A DNA stretch of 64,000 bases from an uncultured Bacteroidales bacterium (GCA_947303715.1 CAMYYY010000003.1:1-64000); one strand, 5' to 3'; positions 8,801 through 17,128 are shown, counted from the first letter of the stretch. A program made the numbers and translations. Notes: a model not told the origin generated them from the sequence alone.

Positions 8801-9164
8801 AAGTCTTGTAGATTTTAACTTGCTGACCAGTTTGCTTGCTGATCTGCTGGGTTGTTGGTTCTGCTTCGGGTAGCCAATCCTTAGGAATCTCACGTACTTC
8901 ATGTATACCGTCAATGGGCGTGATGCAGATTCGCCGTACTACACCGTCAACCAGCATTTCGCAGGCGCCACATTTGCCGATACCGCAGCCCAGGCTACGT
9001 CCGCGTCCTGTGAGACTATGTGTATGCACGGGGAACCCTGCTTGGTGCAGTGCCGCTGCTATCGTTCGTCCACGTTGTCCGCTGACAGTCTGTCCGTTGT
9101 ACTGGAAGGTTACAAGGTCTTCTTCAGGAAGAGTAAGGATGGGATGTTCTGTTATCTTATACAT
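5886..9164 (-). CDS. Single-chain multidomain Fe-S/flavin amino acid dehydrogenase (LhpBEF/HcnABC-like fusion)
   Basis: In order the 1092 residues hold: a [2Fe-2S] domain (Cys 60, 65, 68, 80); a pyridine-nucleotide-disulfide type flavoprotein domain (GAGPAG at 127-132, GAGNIG at 274-279); a two-cluster ferredoxin segment (Cys 467/473/476/480 and 501/504/507/511); a BFD-like [2Fe-2S] site (Cys 621, 623, 657, 662); and a DAO-type FAD oxidase domain (GGGMAG at 723-728). Separate subunits with these folds build D-hydroxyproline dehydrogenase (LhpBEF), opine oxidase and hydrogen cyanide synthase; here they are one chain, with extra [4Fe-4S] clusters. Context suggests proline or hydroxyproline as substrate and P5C-type product, but that is inferred. 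Residues 590-617 come from an in-frame repeat insertion. Confidence 0.85.
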   Translation of the reverse strand: MYKITEHPILTLPEEDLVTFQYNGQTVSGQRGRTIAAALHQAGFPVHTHSLTGRGRSLGCGIGKCGACEMLVDGVVRRICITPIDGIHEVREIPKDWLPEAEPTTQQISKQTGQQVKIYKTSVAIIGAGPAGLACREQLKEWGVPNLVVDSNSTVGGQFNMQTHQFFFFEKEQKFGGMRGFDIAHQLAGKDTEGILLDTVVWDLLEGRRIALKNVLTQEISYIEADHLVVATGAVPFMPCFENDDVPGVYTAAVFQKMMNQEHTLLGKRVLTVGAGNIGYLTSYQAVQAGATIVSILEGMDHEGGFPVQANRVRRLGIPILTSHLLLKAIPNADHTGVTGAVVCQCKNFQPIPGTERIIDNIDIINICTGLLPDNQLLTKGRQVFGANVYGCGDAVRIGEGTSAVLRGRQAAYEVAQAMGVRTNYEEYLNVSRDYIDSQQRPIRVLQEPQLPSKERREKAPFVVADCLYGFACNPCTFNCPHGAISKSTTHDVPVVDYDKCVGCMSCVTHCPGLAIFGYDLKENRVFLPIERKVEDGATGWLVDNNGKPIGEGRIEKVFRKSNKTNLLRIQATSPCGDALTNVRGFIEKGQQVNESTSQQVESDCNLLTCGLVDQKKSFVCHCEDVDIKTILNVIGDRKYISVDELKHITRMGMGPCRGKRCVPRARQLLRSYGIELTGDSSPRAPLATQVALGEVFKDGQKDVFVLPEGNTPVREVSVLIAGGGMAGSAAFRYMAEAGLKPVLINYERGSSWRCIGGGRPTFSHPDIADIANHNLEIFRTIQADRNIDLKMTRYVNLVHDEATYRALDASRAWATDAYMIDRKDFNRVISPYWNPNENVYSAALISGGCWQATPGRTIEYVRQVGIGHGGTVMEDCELMHVERVEGGRTRALVREHGGHYAYYVCDHFVNAMGPGAERFTDMLGIDTQLYPVKHQAFITRRLPLMGAGGDSLDMIIDRRHYKGFSAVYGQQFLHTGQIIGCASPDCDAYEARQNLKYNSREFLEIVSEMFAAWLPNLKSVSFHAVWAGYYMEPRYIVDPDVGLLTGLRGHGFMLSQYLAKLYVDKYLGRSVPRYMDDLALTGKGISENAFK
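7318..7400. repeat. GTTGACTT repeat inserted in frame
   Basis: An inverted arrangement of 'ggtcaacaagtc' and repeated 'gacttgttgac' lies inside the fused dehydrogenase gene and is translated as a Gln/Ser/Val-rich linker before the BFD-like site. A related one-sided repeat ('cttgctgaccagtttgct') near 8815-8855 encodes another Gln-rich linker in the same gene. Confidence 0.7.
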
Positions 9165-9193
9165 GGTATTTTCTTTTGCTCCTTTCTTTCGCT

Positions 9194-10831
9194 TTATTCT
9201 GTATATTGGTTAGTTTTCGGATGCTTGCTGATTTGCAGGTCTGTTTCGGGGAAATACTCGGCGATGAGGGCATAGAGGTCAGGGTCGTAAGCACGCAGTT
9301 CTTCGCGGGTGTTCACGAAGTTGTGCTTGCCGTCGGGACGTGGCATCTCAGCGTTGACGTTGAACCAGTCCTGCACGCCCTCGGCCCAGTATTCGTAGAT
9401 ATCGACAGCCGCATAGGTGTTTACGAAACGTCCTTCGGATAGTGCTTTGTCAAGCAATGCTTGAAGACGGGAATTGATGTCGGGATGAACTTGCAGGATA
9501 CCCACCAGATGGATGGCGTGGGAAAACTCGTGAATGAGGATGTCCTCGGCATGATACTTATCTATTTGGTAAGCCAGCACGTTCTCCTCAGCACACGAGG
9601 TGAGTGGCAGTTCCAGGTCGCCTCCTAAACCTCGGGCACGGAGGTTCCAGTTGAGGGTGGTGTCATTACGCAGATTAGCATGTTCGGGGATGTCGGTAGT
9701 TCCCTCGTAGCGCGCCATCACAGCTAGACGGACATCCTTGTTGATCATGGCATCAAGAACGGGCTTGTCTAGCATGGAGGTCATGGCATAGACTGTGCGA
9801 TAGGCCTGCACCAGACAGCTGTCGGGCACTCGCCACGATGAAAGAATAGGTATGCCGTTGCAGTCGATGTACTTCTTGTAGAAGGCGGGATAGCCTTTTT
9901 CTTTGGGCACAGAGGTAATAACAGGGGTTGGGATTATGAAACTCCCTTCTTCGTCCGTTGGATTTGGGAGCAATGTGTCAGACGTATAAAGATTTACCTT
10001 CGGGTGCTTGCTTATTTGTTCGTCAATGGCAGGGAAATATTTGCTGATAAGGCGATATAGACGTGGATCGTAGCGCTTGAGGTCCTCACGCGTATTCACC
10101 CAATTGTGCTTTCCATCGGGAATGGGCATTTCGGCATTGACGTTGAACCAGTCCTGTACGCCCTCAGCCCAGTATTCGATGAAGTTTTCAAGGGCGTAGG
10201 TGTTCTGATACTTGCCTTCGGCGACGGCTTTGTCCATCAGCCGCTGAAGCTTCTGGTCGATGGATGGATCTACAAGGTTGATGCCCACCAGATGGATAGT
10301 ATGGGCAAACTCATGGATGAGGATGTCCTCTGCGTGGTACTGGTCTATTTGGTAGGCCAAGATGTTTTCCTCGGCACAGGTGGTTAGCGGAAGTTCCATT
10401 GTTCCTTCAAGGCCACGTGCACGGCAATCCCAGTTGAGGGTGGTGTCGTTGCGAAGATAGGCATGCTCGGGGATGTCGGTGGTACCCTCGTAGCGGGCCA
10501 TGACAGCCACACGCACATTGTGGGCAACCATCGAGTCAAGCACTTCGTGGGGCAGGCAGGAGGTCATGGCGTAGAGTGTCTTATAGGCTTGCACTAAACA
10601 ACTATCAGGCACGCGCCACGAGGACATCAGGTGAATGCCGTTGACATTGACATATTTCTTGTAGAAATCCGGCCAGCCGTAGGCTTTCGGAGGAGTCGTT
10701 ATGGTACACTCCGGCATATCCTCCCAAGAGAAGGAGGATTTTGGACGGCTCGTGCAGCCCACAAAAAATGCCATTATTAACAGCAGGAGAAGCCCTTCAT
10801 ATTTTCTCATGATATTTCTTCTTTTCTTCAC
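9194..10831 (-). CDS. Lipoprotein with two tandem HExxH metallopeptidase-like domains
   Basis: The start carries a lipoprotein signal with the acylated Cys at 26 ('FFVGC'). Two similar domains of about 250 residues follow (about 50-280 and 312-542). Each has 'SSWRVPDSCLVQAY', an HExxH zinc motif (HEFAH at 173-177, HEFSH at 434-438) and a downstream 'EYWAEGVQDWFNVNAEMP' whose Glu could be the third ligand. Both HExxH sites are intact, so both domains may bind zinc. The fold may be related to the lethal-factor type zincins; I cannot assign a named family. It lies 6 bp downstream of the CotH gene. A surface peptidase feeding peptide import is a guess. An alternative Met lies at residue 8. Confidence 0.7.
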   Translation of the reverse strand: MKKRRNIMRKYEGLLLLLIMAFFVGCTSRPKSSFSWEDMPECTITTPPKAYGWPDFYKKYVNVNGIHLMSSWRVPDSCLVQAYKTLYAMTSCLPHEVLDSMVAHNVRVAVMARYEGTTDIPEHAYLRNDTTLNWDCRARGLEGTMELPLTTCAEENILAYQIDQYHAEDILIHEFAHTIHLVGINLVDPSIDQKLQRLMDKAVAEGKYQNTYALENFIEYWAEGVQDWFNVNAEMPIPDGKHNWVNTREDLKRYDPRLYRLISKYFPAIDEQISKHPKVNLYTSDTLLPNPTDEEGSFIIPTPVITSVPKEKGYPAFYKKYIDCNGIPILSSWRVPDSCLVQAYRTVYAMTSMLDKPVLDAMINKDVRLAVMARYEGTTDIPEHANLRNDTTLNWNLRARGLGGDLELPLTSCAEENVLAYQIDKYHAEDILIHEFSHAIHLVGILQVHPDINSRLQALLDKALSEGRFVNTYAAVDIYEYWAEGVQDWFNVNAEMPRPDGKHNFVNTREELRAYDPDLYALIAEYFPETDLQISKHPKTNQYTE

Positions 10832-10837
10832 GCTAAA

Positions 10838-12733
10838 CTATTCATTCGTAACAGTTATGTTCCAATCTATCTGCACGGCTTTATTTCCATAGGCCAGCAC
10901 GATGTTTACTTTATAGTTCCCTGGAGCACATTGTGTGGGGTGTTTACCGAGGATGAAATGGAAATCGTCGTACGAGAGTTCCACATAGACAGAGCTGTCG
11001 GTGCCGTAGGGAGAAAGTGCTCCTTTGCTGTCGAACCAAAAGCCCAAGCCTTGGGCATCGCTTGCATTGGTGTCCCACTGAAGAACACCGTCTTGGTTGT
11101 GAGCCAGACGAAGAGTTCCTTCGGCCAGCAACGCAGGTATTTGCGATACGTCCACGTGCAACGTCTTCTCTATCACGGCGCAGTCATCAGCCGTGGGGTA
11201 GAAATTTATGCCGAAATGGTGTCCGTCCTGCGGATAGGTAACCGAGTAGGAGAGGGATGCCTCAATCGTAACCTCATTGGAGGGATTGGGTGTAGGCGTC
11301 CCGCCTCCCTGCGGATTCTCGTCATAGGCAGCGATGACGCTGTCGAGATAGTCAAATCGGTCGTTGAGCCAGAGGCGCAGACGCGACACCTGTTCAGCAG
11401 GGTTGTAGTTCCTGATTTGCCAGAGCGAGCAATCGGCACGCATGGCTGTGGCGATGACATTGTATGTGGCGTCGATGTTCGCCAGTACCGTTTCCTGCAT
11501 CTCGTCGCGCTTCTCTTGCCAACGCGCCTTGAAAGCACGGACAAACTCGGGCATTCCGAACAAACGGGAGAAAAACGGCGAAGGACCACTGCCGTAGGCT
11601 TCCCTTCCTGTGAAGGGCTGACGGCCGAGGATAAGCAGACGGGTATTCTCAAAATAGGTGTGTCCCCAACCCCAGTAGTCGTACATGTCGCCCCAGTTGT
11701 AGCTGAAGCCGCCGTCGCAGTCCCACACGGGGCCCATCGTCCAGCGTCCACCTAGGTCGCGGTGGATATAGACACTCCGGGCCGAAGGGTTATTGTCGAG
11801 CTCGACGTTAGCTATCACCTCTTGCACAATCAGGTAGTCAATCATGGAGCGGACATCCAGCAGGGTGTTGACCTTCTGCCAGTCAAGGCTGACGATGGCC
11901 TGCTCCAACTGGGCGAATTCGGTGCGTGCCCATTCCAATTGCGTAGCGTCAGGATGGACGGGCGATTTCACGGCTACTGCCATGCGGATGACTTCAGAGT
12001 AGAAGTTGTTGGTGGCCGAAGGCGCGTCGGCAGGCCCGTCGTTGATGTCGAGCGCCAGCAGGAGCCCGCCATCGGGGTCGATAGCTACGCGGTTGCCGCC
12101 CTGTTCCACTTGTTCCGTCACCATATACAATCCCATGTTCTGACCATTGAGCTTGACTGTGGCATAGCGTGAATGGTTGGTATAGGGAAGGCCTAACACG
12201 TGGGCCAGAGTAAATCCGACGTTGTTCATCATGTGAGTGACATCGCGGTAGTCGGCCAGCAATACCCAATCCCTGTTCTGCGCCATGCCAAGGAGGGGTG
12301 ATGGCTCATCGAGCTTGATGCGATAGGGCTTTTTGGGGTACCACTCCCATGTGGAGTTACCTCGGCCGCGAATCTGTCCGCGTCCTTCGTAGTCGTCAAA
12401 GATGCCGTTTCCATCGATTGTCACCTTGCAGGGGCGATAGTCAGCAGGGTCTTTCGAATCAACCTCCACTCGGTTGTCCGTCACGATGTCAATCGCTGCA
12501 AGGCCATAGACGAAATAGTTCACAGAGTCAACAGCAGGCGTGGGCTCTGGATCAATAATCGGCTCCTCTTCAGGCCGACATGCAGCGAGGAAAAGGAGAA
12601 GAAACAAAAGGAAAAGAGACCCACCCCTAACCCCTCCCATGAGGGAGGGGAAGTTCTCCCCCACATGGGGGAGCGGAGAGAGGGTCTTCTCCCCTCCCTT
12701 ATGGGAGGGATTAAGGGTGGGTATCCTTCTCAT
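10838..12733 (-). CDS. CotH kinase family lipoprotein
   Basis: A protein of the CotH family, whose founding member is a spore-coat protein kinase; Bacteroidales homologues are outer-surface lipoproteins of unclear substrate. The kinase-like region spans roughly residues 70-470 and includes 'RGRGNSTWEW', 'NNVGFTLAHVLGLP' and the acidic 'VWDCDGGFSYNWGDM'. A DUF-like beta domain follows. I start it at the ATG that overlaps the pruA stop codon (TAATG), giving 631 residues; the tracked start 24 codons upstream lies inside pruA. The n-region before the hydrophobic signal core and lipobox ('LFLAAC') is unusually long because a GC-rich palindromic element is inserted there in frame. Confidence 0.8.
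   Translation of the reverse strand: MRRIPTLNPSHKGGEKTLSPLPHVGENFPSLMGGVRGGSLFLLFLLLFLAACRPEEEPIIDPEPTPAVDSVNYFVYGLAAIDIVTDNRVEVDSKDPADYRPCKVTIDGNGIFDDYEGRGQIRGRGNSTWEWYPKKPYRIKLDEPSPLLGMAQNRDWVLLADYRDVTHMMNNVGFTLAHVLGLPYTNHSRYATVKLNGQNMGLYMVTEQVEQGGNRVAIDPDGGLLLALDINDGPADAPSATNNFYSEVIRMAVAVKSPVHPDATQLEWARTEFAQLEQAIVSLDWQKVNTLLDVRSMIDYLIVQEVIANVELDNNPSARSVYIHRDLGGRWTMGPVWDCDGGFSYNWGDMYDYWGWGHTYFENTRLLILGRQPFTGREAYGSGPSPFFSRLFGMPEFVRAFKARWQEKRDEMQETVLANIDATYNVIATAMRADCSLWQIRNYNPAEQVSRLRLWLNDRFDYLDSVIAAYDENPQGGGTPTPNPSNEVTIEASLSYSVTYPQDGHHFGINFYPTADDCAVIEKTLHVDVSQIPALLAEGTLRLAHNQDGVLQWDTNASDAQGLGFWFDSKGALSPYGTDSSVYVELSYDDFHFILGKHPTQCAPGNYKVNIVLAYGNKAVQIDWNITVTNE
12615..12722. repeat. GC-rich palindromic element in frame (CotH gene)
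   Basis: The element runs from 'gagacccacccctaacccc' to 'attaagggtgggta' and contains three 'cccctccc..gggagggg' palindromes. It lies within the first codons of the CotH gene and keeps the frame open. Relatives occur in asd, the CPA2 antiporter, tcdA, the TolC-like gene and the acyltransferase gene. Confidence 0.85.
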
Positions 12734-14358
12734 TATTTCATATACGTGTACCGGTAGTCCGTCGGGGTGACGAGCGTCTCCTTGATGCAGCGGGGCAACA
12801 CCCAACGGATGAGGTTGAACTCGCCACCAGCCTTGTCGTTAGTGCCGCTGGCACGGCTGCCTCCGAAGGGCTGCATGCCGACGACAGCACCCGTCGGACG
12901 GTCGTTGATGTAGAAGTTGCCAGCGGTATAGCAAAGGTCGTCGGCAATCTTCTGCACGGCCTGACGGTCACGGCCAAAGACAGAGCCGGTAAGACCGTAG
13001 GGCGATGTGGTGTCGAGCAGTTGGACAGCCTCGTCCACCTTGTCGTCGTCGTAAGGCCAAACAGTCAGCACGGGGCCGAAAATCTCCTCTTCCATCGTCT
13101 TGAAATGGGGATTGGTGGTTTCGATGACCGTAGGCTCAACGAAGTAGCCCTTACTCTTGTCGCGCTTGCCACCCATGACAATCTTCGCGTCGGCAGCCTC
13201 TTCGGCGTAGCGGAGATATGAGTCGATGTTATTCCATGAAGCCTCGTCAATGACGGCATTGATGAAGTTCATCGGGTTGCAGACGTCGCCCATCGTCACC
13301 TCGGCGGCCATGCGTTTCATCTCTTGCAGCACGGCGGGCCACAGGCTCTTGGGGATGTACATGCGGCTGGCGGCGGAGCACTTTTGTCCCTGGAATTCGT
13401 AGGCGCCGGTGAAGGCAGCCCAAGCGACTTCCTTGACGGGACTGGAGGGATGGACGAAGATATAGTCCTTGCCGCCTGTCTCGCCCACGAGGCGCGGATA
13501 GCTGACGTAACTGGCGATGTTCTCGCCCACGCTCTTCCACAGCGTCTGGAAGGTTCCGGTAGAGCCGGTGAAGTGGATGCCGGCGAGGTTCTTGTCGGCG
13601 CAACAGATCTTGCCGATGAGGGAGCCCTGACCAGGGAGGAAGTTGACGACACCAGCGGGCAGTCCGGCCTCTTCGTATAGTTTCATCAGGTAGTAGTTGC
13701 TGAGGGTAGCCGTTGATGAGGGTTTCCAGATGGTGGTGTTGCCCATCAGCACGGGCGTCATATTGAGGTTGGAGGCAATGGACGTAAAATTGAACGGGGT
13801 GACAGCCAGCACGAAGCCTTCGAGCGGGCGGTATTCCGTGGAGTCGATGACGCCTGCGCCGTCCTTGGGCTGGATGGCATAGAGTTTCGAGGCATAGTGG
13901 ACATTATAGCGGAAGAAATCGATGGTCTCGCAGGCGGAGTCGATTTCAGCCTGATAGATGTTTTTGCTCTGTCCGAGCATCGTGGCGGCATTGAGGATGG
14001 GGCGGTACTTGGTGGCGAGCAGTTCGGCGCACTTCATGACGATGGCGGCACGAACTGTCCAGTCGGTGTTGGCCCATTGTTTGTGAGCCTCCATAGCGGC
14101 ATCGATAGCCATGCGGATTTCCTTCTCACCCGCCTTGTGGTAGCGAGCAAGGACGTGACCGTGGTCGTGGGGGCAGACCACCTCAGCCACATTACCCGTG
14201 CGGATTTCCTTACCTCCGATGATGAGGGGGATATCGACGACGGTGTTCATCTGACGCTCCAGCTCAGCCTCAAGGGCGATGCGCTCGGGCGAGCCTTTCA
14301 GATACGCTTTCACCGGCTCATTAGCCGGAACGGGGAATTGTACAATGGCATTTTTCAT
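12733..14358 (-). CDS. pruA: L-glutamate gamma-semialdehyde (P5C) dehydrogenase
   Basis: A class ALDH4 NAD+-dependent enzyme that oxidises glutamate gamma-semialdehyde, the open form of P5C, to glutamate. The 541 residues form one aldehyde dehydrogenase domain without a fused proline dehydrogenase. The active-site Cys is in 'EFQGQKCSAASRMYIP' and the general-base Glu in 'LVGETGGKDYIF'; 'FNFTSIASNLNMTPVLMGNT' is the NAD-binding segment. It uses the P5C that HypD or the fused dehydrogenase would make, completing a route to glutamate. Its stop overlaps the CotH start, so the two are translationally coupled. A 144-bp spacer with an inverted repeat separates it from asd. Confidence 0.93.
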   Translation of the reverse strand: MKNAIVQFPVPANEPVKAYLKGSPERIALEAELERQMNTVVDIPLIIGGKEIRTGNVAEVVCPHDHGHVLARYHKAGEKEIRMAIDAAMEAHKQWANTDWTVRAAIVMKCAELLATKYRPILNAATMLGQSKNIYQAEIDSACETIDFFRYNVHYASKLYAIQPKDGAGVIDSTEYRPLEGFVLAVTPFNFTSIASNLNMTPVLMGNTTIWKPSSTATLSNYYLMKLYEEAGLPAGVVNFLPGQGSLIGKICCADKNLAGIHFTGSTGTFQTLWKSVGENIASYVSYPRLVGETGGKDYIFVHPSSPVKEVAWAAFTGAYEFQGQKCSAASRMYIPKSLWPAVLQEMKRMAAEVTMGDVCNPMNFINAVIDEASWNNIDSYLRYAEEAADAKIVMGGKRDKSKGYFVEPTVIETTNPHFKTMEEEIFGPVLTVWPYDDDKVDEAVQLLDTTSPYGLTGSVFGRDRQAVQKIADDLCYTAGNFYINDRPTGAVVGMQPFGGSRASGTNDKAGGEFNLIRWVLPRCIKETLVTPTDYRYTYMK

Positions 14359-14400
14359 GTGATGAATTGTTTTTTATGGGGTTATACTTTTTGACTAATT

Positions 14401-14515
14401 GGGGAGTTCAGGAGTTCAGGAGTTGCAGGAGTTCAGACGAATGTGTCGTATGTTCTGTGTCGTTGCAAAACTATTGTCTGTAACTCCTGAACTACTGAAC
14501 TCCTATACTCCTTTT
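14401..14515. repeat. GGAGTTCA inverted-arm element, copy 1
   Basis: Repeats of 'ggagttca' and 'ggagttgca' face 'tgaactcc' repeats across a core of about 40 nt. The right arm runs into the last codons of asd. Copies 2 and 3 are at 27915-28095 and 56783-56888, and their cores share 'aatgtc.tgtatgc'. Confidence 0.8.
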
Positions 14516-15558
14516 ATCAGGTGTTCTGCAATCTGTACGGCGTTAAGGGCGGCACCCTTGCGGATTTGGTCACCCACAATCCAGAAGCTCAGCCCGCAGT
14601 CGTCGGTGAGGTCCTTGCGGATGCGCCCTACATAGACGGGATCTTTTCCGGACAGGAACAGCGGCATGGGGTAAGGGAGACCTTCTTCCCGTTCCCCCGT
14701 GAGGGCTCCCCTCCCTTCATGGGAGGGGTTGGGGGTGGGTCTCTCATCCATCAGCACCAGACCCTCGCCCTTGGCAAAGGCTTCGCGGGCTTCTGCAACC
14801 GTGATGGGGCGTTCGGTTTCCACCCACAGGCTCTCGCTATGGCTGCGCAGAGCCGGTACGCGGACGCAAGTGGCGCTGACACGGATGTCGCTATGCATAA
14901 TTTTGCGCGTTTCGTTATACATCTTCATCTCCTCCTTCGTGTAGCCGTTGTCGGTGAAGACGTCGATTTGCGGAATGAGGTTGAAGGCGAGCTGATAGGC
15001 AAACTTGTTGACGGTGACGGGCTCGCCAGCCAGCACCTGACGATACTGCTCGTAGAGCTCAGCCATAGCCTGCGCTCCTGCGCCGCTGGCAGCCTGATAG
15101 GTGCTGACGTGGACGCGACGGATGTGGCTCAGCCCCTCGATGGCCTTCAGCGCCACCACCATCTGGATGGTGGTGCAGTTGGGGTTGGCGATGATGCCGC
15201 GCGGACGGACAAGGGCATCGGCGGCGTTCACCTCGGGAACCACCAGAGGAACGTCCTCGTCCATGCGGAAGGCGCTACTGTTGTCGATCATCACGGCGCC
15301 GTAGCGGGTGATGGTGTCGGCAAACTTGCGCGATGTCCCCGCTCCAGCCGACACAAAGGCGTAATCGACGCCCTTGAAATCGTCGTTGTCCTGAAGCAGA
15401 CGGACCGTAACGTCCTTGCCGCGGAAGGGGTATGTGCGTCCTGCACTACGCTCGCTGCCGAACAGCAGCAGTTCGTCGACGGGGAAATTCCGCTCACTCA
15501 ATACACGGAGCAATTCCTGCCCCACGGCGCCGCTGGCGCCTACTATAGCGATTCTCAT
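14503..15558 (-). CDS. asd: Aspartate-semialdehyde dehydrogenase
   Basis: The enzyme reduces aspartyl phosphate to aspartate semialdehyde with NADPH, feeding lysine, threonine and methionine synthesis. The NADP motif '[16 protein letters not shown]' opens the protein and the catalytic Cys is in '[12 protein letters not shown]'. A stretch of about 20 residues between 'GLVLMDE' and 'PYPMPLF' is absent from the family pattern I know and is the translated GC-rich palindromic element. The insertion sits in a C-terminal loop, so activity may be kept. A promoter lies 58 bp upstream, and the gene could lead the hydroxyproline cluster, though that link may be fortuitous. Confidence 0.92.
   Translation of the reverse strand: MRIAIVGASGAVGQELLRVLSERNFPVDELLLFGSERSAGRTYPFRGKDVTVRLLQDNDDFKGVDYAFVSAGAGTSRKFADTITRYGAVMIDNSSAFRMDEDVPLVVPEVNAADALVRPRGIIANPNCTTIQMVVALKAIEGLSHIRRVHVSTYQAASGAGAQAMAELYEQYRQVLAGEPVTVNKFAYQLAFNLIPQIDVFTDNGYTKEEMKMYNETRKIMHSDIRVSATCVRVPALRSHSESLWVETERPITVAEAREAFAKGEGLVLMDERPTPNPSHEGRGALTGEREEGLPYPMPLFLSGKDPVYVGRIRKDLTDDCGLSFWIVGDQIRKGAALNAVQIAEHLIKGV
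14676..14745. repeat. GC-rich palindromic element in frame (asd)
   Basis: The element is bounded by 'gagacc' and 'gggtctc' and contains 'cccctcccttcatgggaggg'. It adds about 20 residues ([12 protein letters not shown]...) to aspartate-semialdehyde dehydrogenase. Confidence 0.85.
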
Positions 15559-15615
15559 CTTGTTGTCTTATTGACGGGTTTGACTTGTTGCCTTTTTTCT
15601 CTGTTTAAAGATTTG

Positions 15616-15647
15616 CAAAGTTACGACGAAAAATCCCATTCTCCAAA
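15616..15647 (-). promoter_or_regulatory. Promoter of asd
   Basis: On the minus strand, -7 box TAACTTTG (15616-15623) and -33 TTTG (15644-15647) are 20 bp apart, the Bacteroidetes primary sigma factor pattern. Confidence 0.7.
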
Positions 15648-15757
15648 CATTCTCTGTGAAATTAACATTAATCAATGCTCACCCCTTTTTTATATAATAA
15701 AGAGTTTGGGCAATACGTTATTCATAGAGAATGGTCTCATCCATTCCCGAAAAAAAG

Positions 15758-17128
15758 ATGAAAAGAAAACAGTTTCCCTTTCTGCTTTTGTTAGCAGCCA
15801 CGTTTGTGGTGGGCTGCAACAGAACAGCCTGCGACGTGGTTTGTCCAAACAAGCAGCAACTTGATTGGGCTGAGGCTGAGGTGGGTGTGCTCATCCACTT
15901 CGACATGCCCGTGTTCGACGACACCTATAATTTCCGCCGCTGGGGCACACACCCTGATGTCTCCGCATTCAATCCCTCCGACCTGAATACCGACCAATGG
16001 CTCAAGACAGCCCAGCGCCTTGGGGCGAAGTACGCCGTGCTGGTGGCCAAGCATTGTAGCGGTTTCAGCCTGTGGCCTACGGAGGCTCACGACTATAGCG
16101 TGAAGAACTGCCCCTGGAAGGGAGGGCAGGGCGACGTCGTGGCTGACTTCATCGCCTCGTGCCGGAAGTACGGCATCCGGCCGGGCATCTATGCGAGCAC
16201 TACGGCCAACGGCTATCTGTACGTCGATAATCCAGGCCGTGTGCAATCCGGCTCACCCGTGTCGCAGGAAGAGTACAACGCCATCGTCGTCCGTCAGCTT
16301 ACTGAGCTCTGGAGCAACTATGGCGACTTGTTCGAAATATGGTTTGACGGAGGCGTGCTCTCTCCCAAGGAGGGTGGTGCCGATGTGCTCTCGCTTGTCA
16401 AGAAGCTGCAGCCCCATGCCATTCTCTTTCAGGGTCCTTACGGGCACGACAACCTCATCCGTTGGGTAGGCAACGAGTCTGGTACGGCTCCCTATCCCTG
16501 CTGGGCCACAGCCGACTCCACGACCAATGCCGACGGCGTGCGCGTGGTGGAGGGACTGCATGGCAGACCCGACGCCCCCTTCTGGTGTCCTGGCGAATCA
16601 GACTTCACCCTGCGCTACAATTGGTCGTACCAAGGCGGCTGGTTCTGGCACGAAGGGCAGGACCACATGATGTTCTCCGTCGACGAGCTGATGAAGAAGT
16701 ACGAGACGAGTGTCGGGCGCAACACCAACATGCTGCTGGGCGTTGTCATCGACAATCGCGGGCGTGTACCTGATGCTGACGTGGAGCGTATTGCCGCCTT
16801 TGGTAACGCTATTCGTAAGCGCTACGGCACACCTGCCGCACAGACTTCTGGCAAGGGCGACGAACTGACGCTGAGCCTCCGCTCGCCCATTCGGACGGAC
16901 AGGATAATCCTACAGGAGGACATCCGTCGGGGGGAGCGCGTGCTGGCCTGGCATCTCGAAGGCATACGCCCCGACGGTACCGTCGTGACGCTCTGCGAAG
17001 GCACGAATATCGGTCATAAGCATATTGCTACGTTCGTCCCTGTTGAAGTGAAGGCTGTACGTCTCGTCGTCGATGACAGGAAAGCCCGTCCTCACATCCG
17101 CAACCTCTCTGTCTTCCCTGCGGAATGA
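15758..17128 (+). CDS. Alpha-L-fucosidase lipoprotein (GH29)
   Basis: A glycoside hydrolase family 29 enzyme that releases alpha-linked L-fucose from glycans by retention. I start it at the MKRKQ methionine (residue 10 of the tracked ORF), which gives a clean lipoprotein signal ending in 'FVVGC'. The catalytic domain shows 'VGVLIHFDMPVF', 'AVLVAKHCSGFSLWPTEA' and the nucleophile Asp in 'FEIWFDGG'. A short C-terminal beta domain follows from about residue 360. The 456 residues fit surface GH29 enzymes of Bacteroidales. It stands alone, with no SusC/D genes nearby. I see no strong promoter in the 170 bp upstream. Confidence 0.9.
   Translation: MKRKQFPFLLLLAATFVVGCNRTACDVVCPNKQQLDWAEAEVGVLIHFDMPVFDDTYNFRRWGTHPDVSAFNPSDLNTDQWLKTAQRLGAKYAVLVAKHCSGFSLWPTEAHDYSVKNCPWKGGQGDVVADFIASCRKYGIRPGIYASTTANGYLYVDNPGRVQSGSPVSQEEYNAIVVRQLTELWSNYGDLFEIWFDGGVLSPKEGGADVLSLVKKLQPHAILFQGPYGHDNLIRWVGNESGTAPYPCWATADSTTNADGVRVVEGLHGRPDAPFWCPGESDFTLRYNWSYQGGWFWHEGQDHMMFSVDELMKKYETSVGRNTNMLLGVVIDNRGRVPDADVERIAAFGNAIRKRYGTPAAQTSGKGDELTLSLRSPIRTDRIILQEDIRRGERVLAWHLEGIRPDGTVVTLCEGTNIGHKHIATFVPVEVKAVRLVVDDRKARPHIRNLSVFPAE

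Noticed and set aside
10931-11755. 274-aa ORF opposite the CotH gene
   Set aside because: Shadow frame; the CotH reading frame has clear family motifs.
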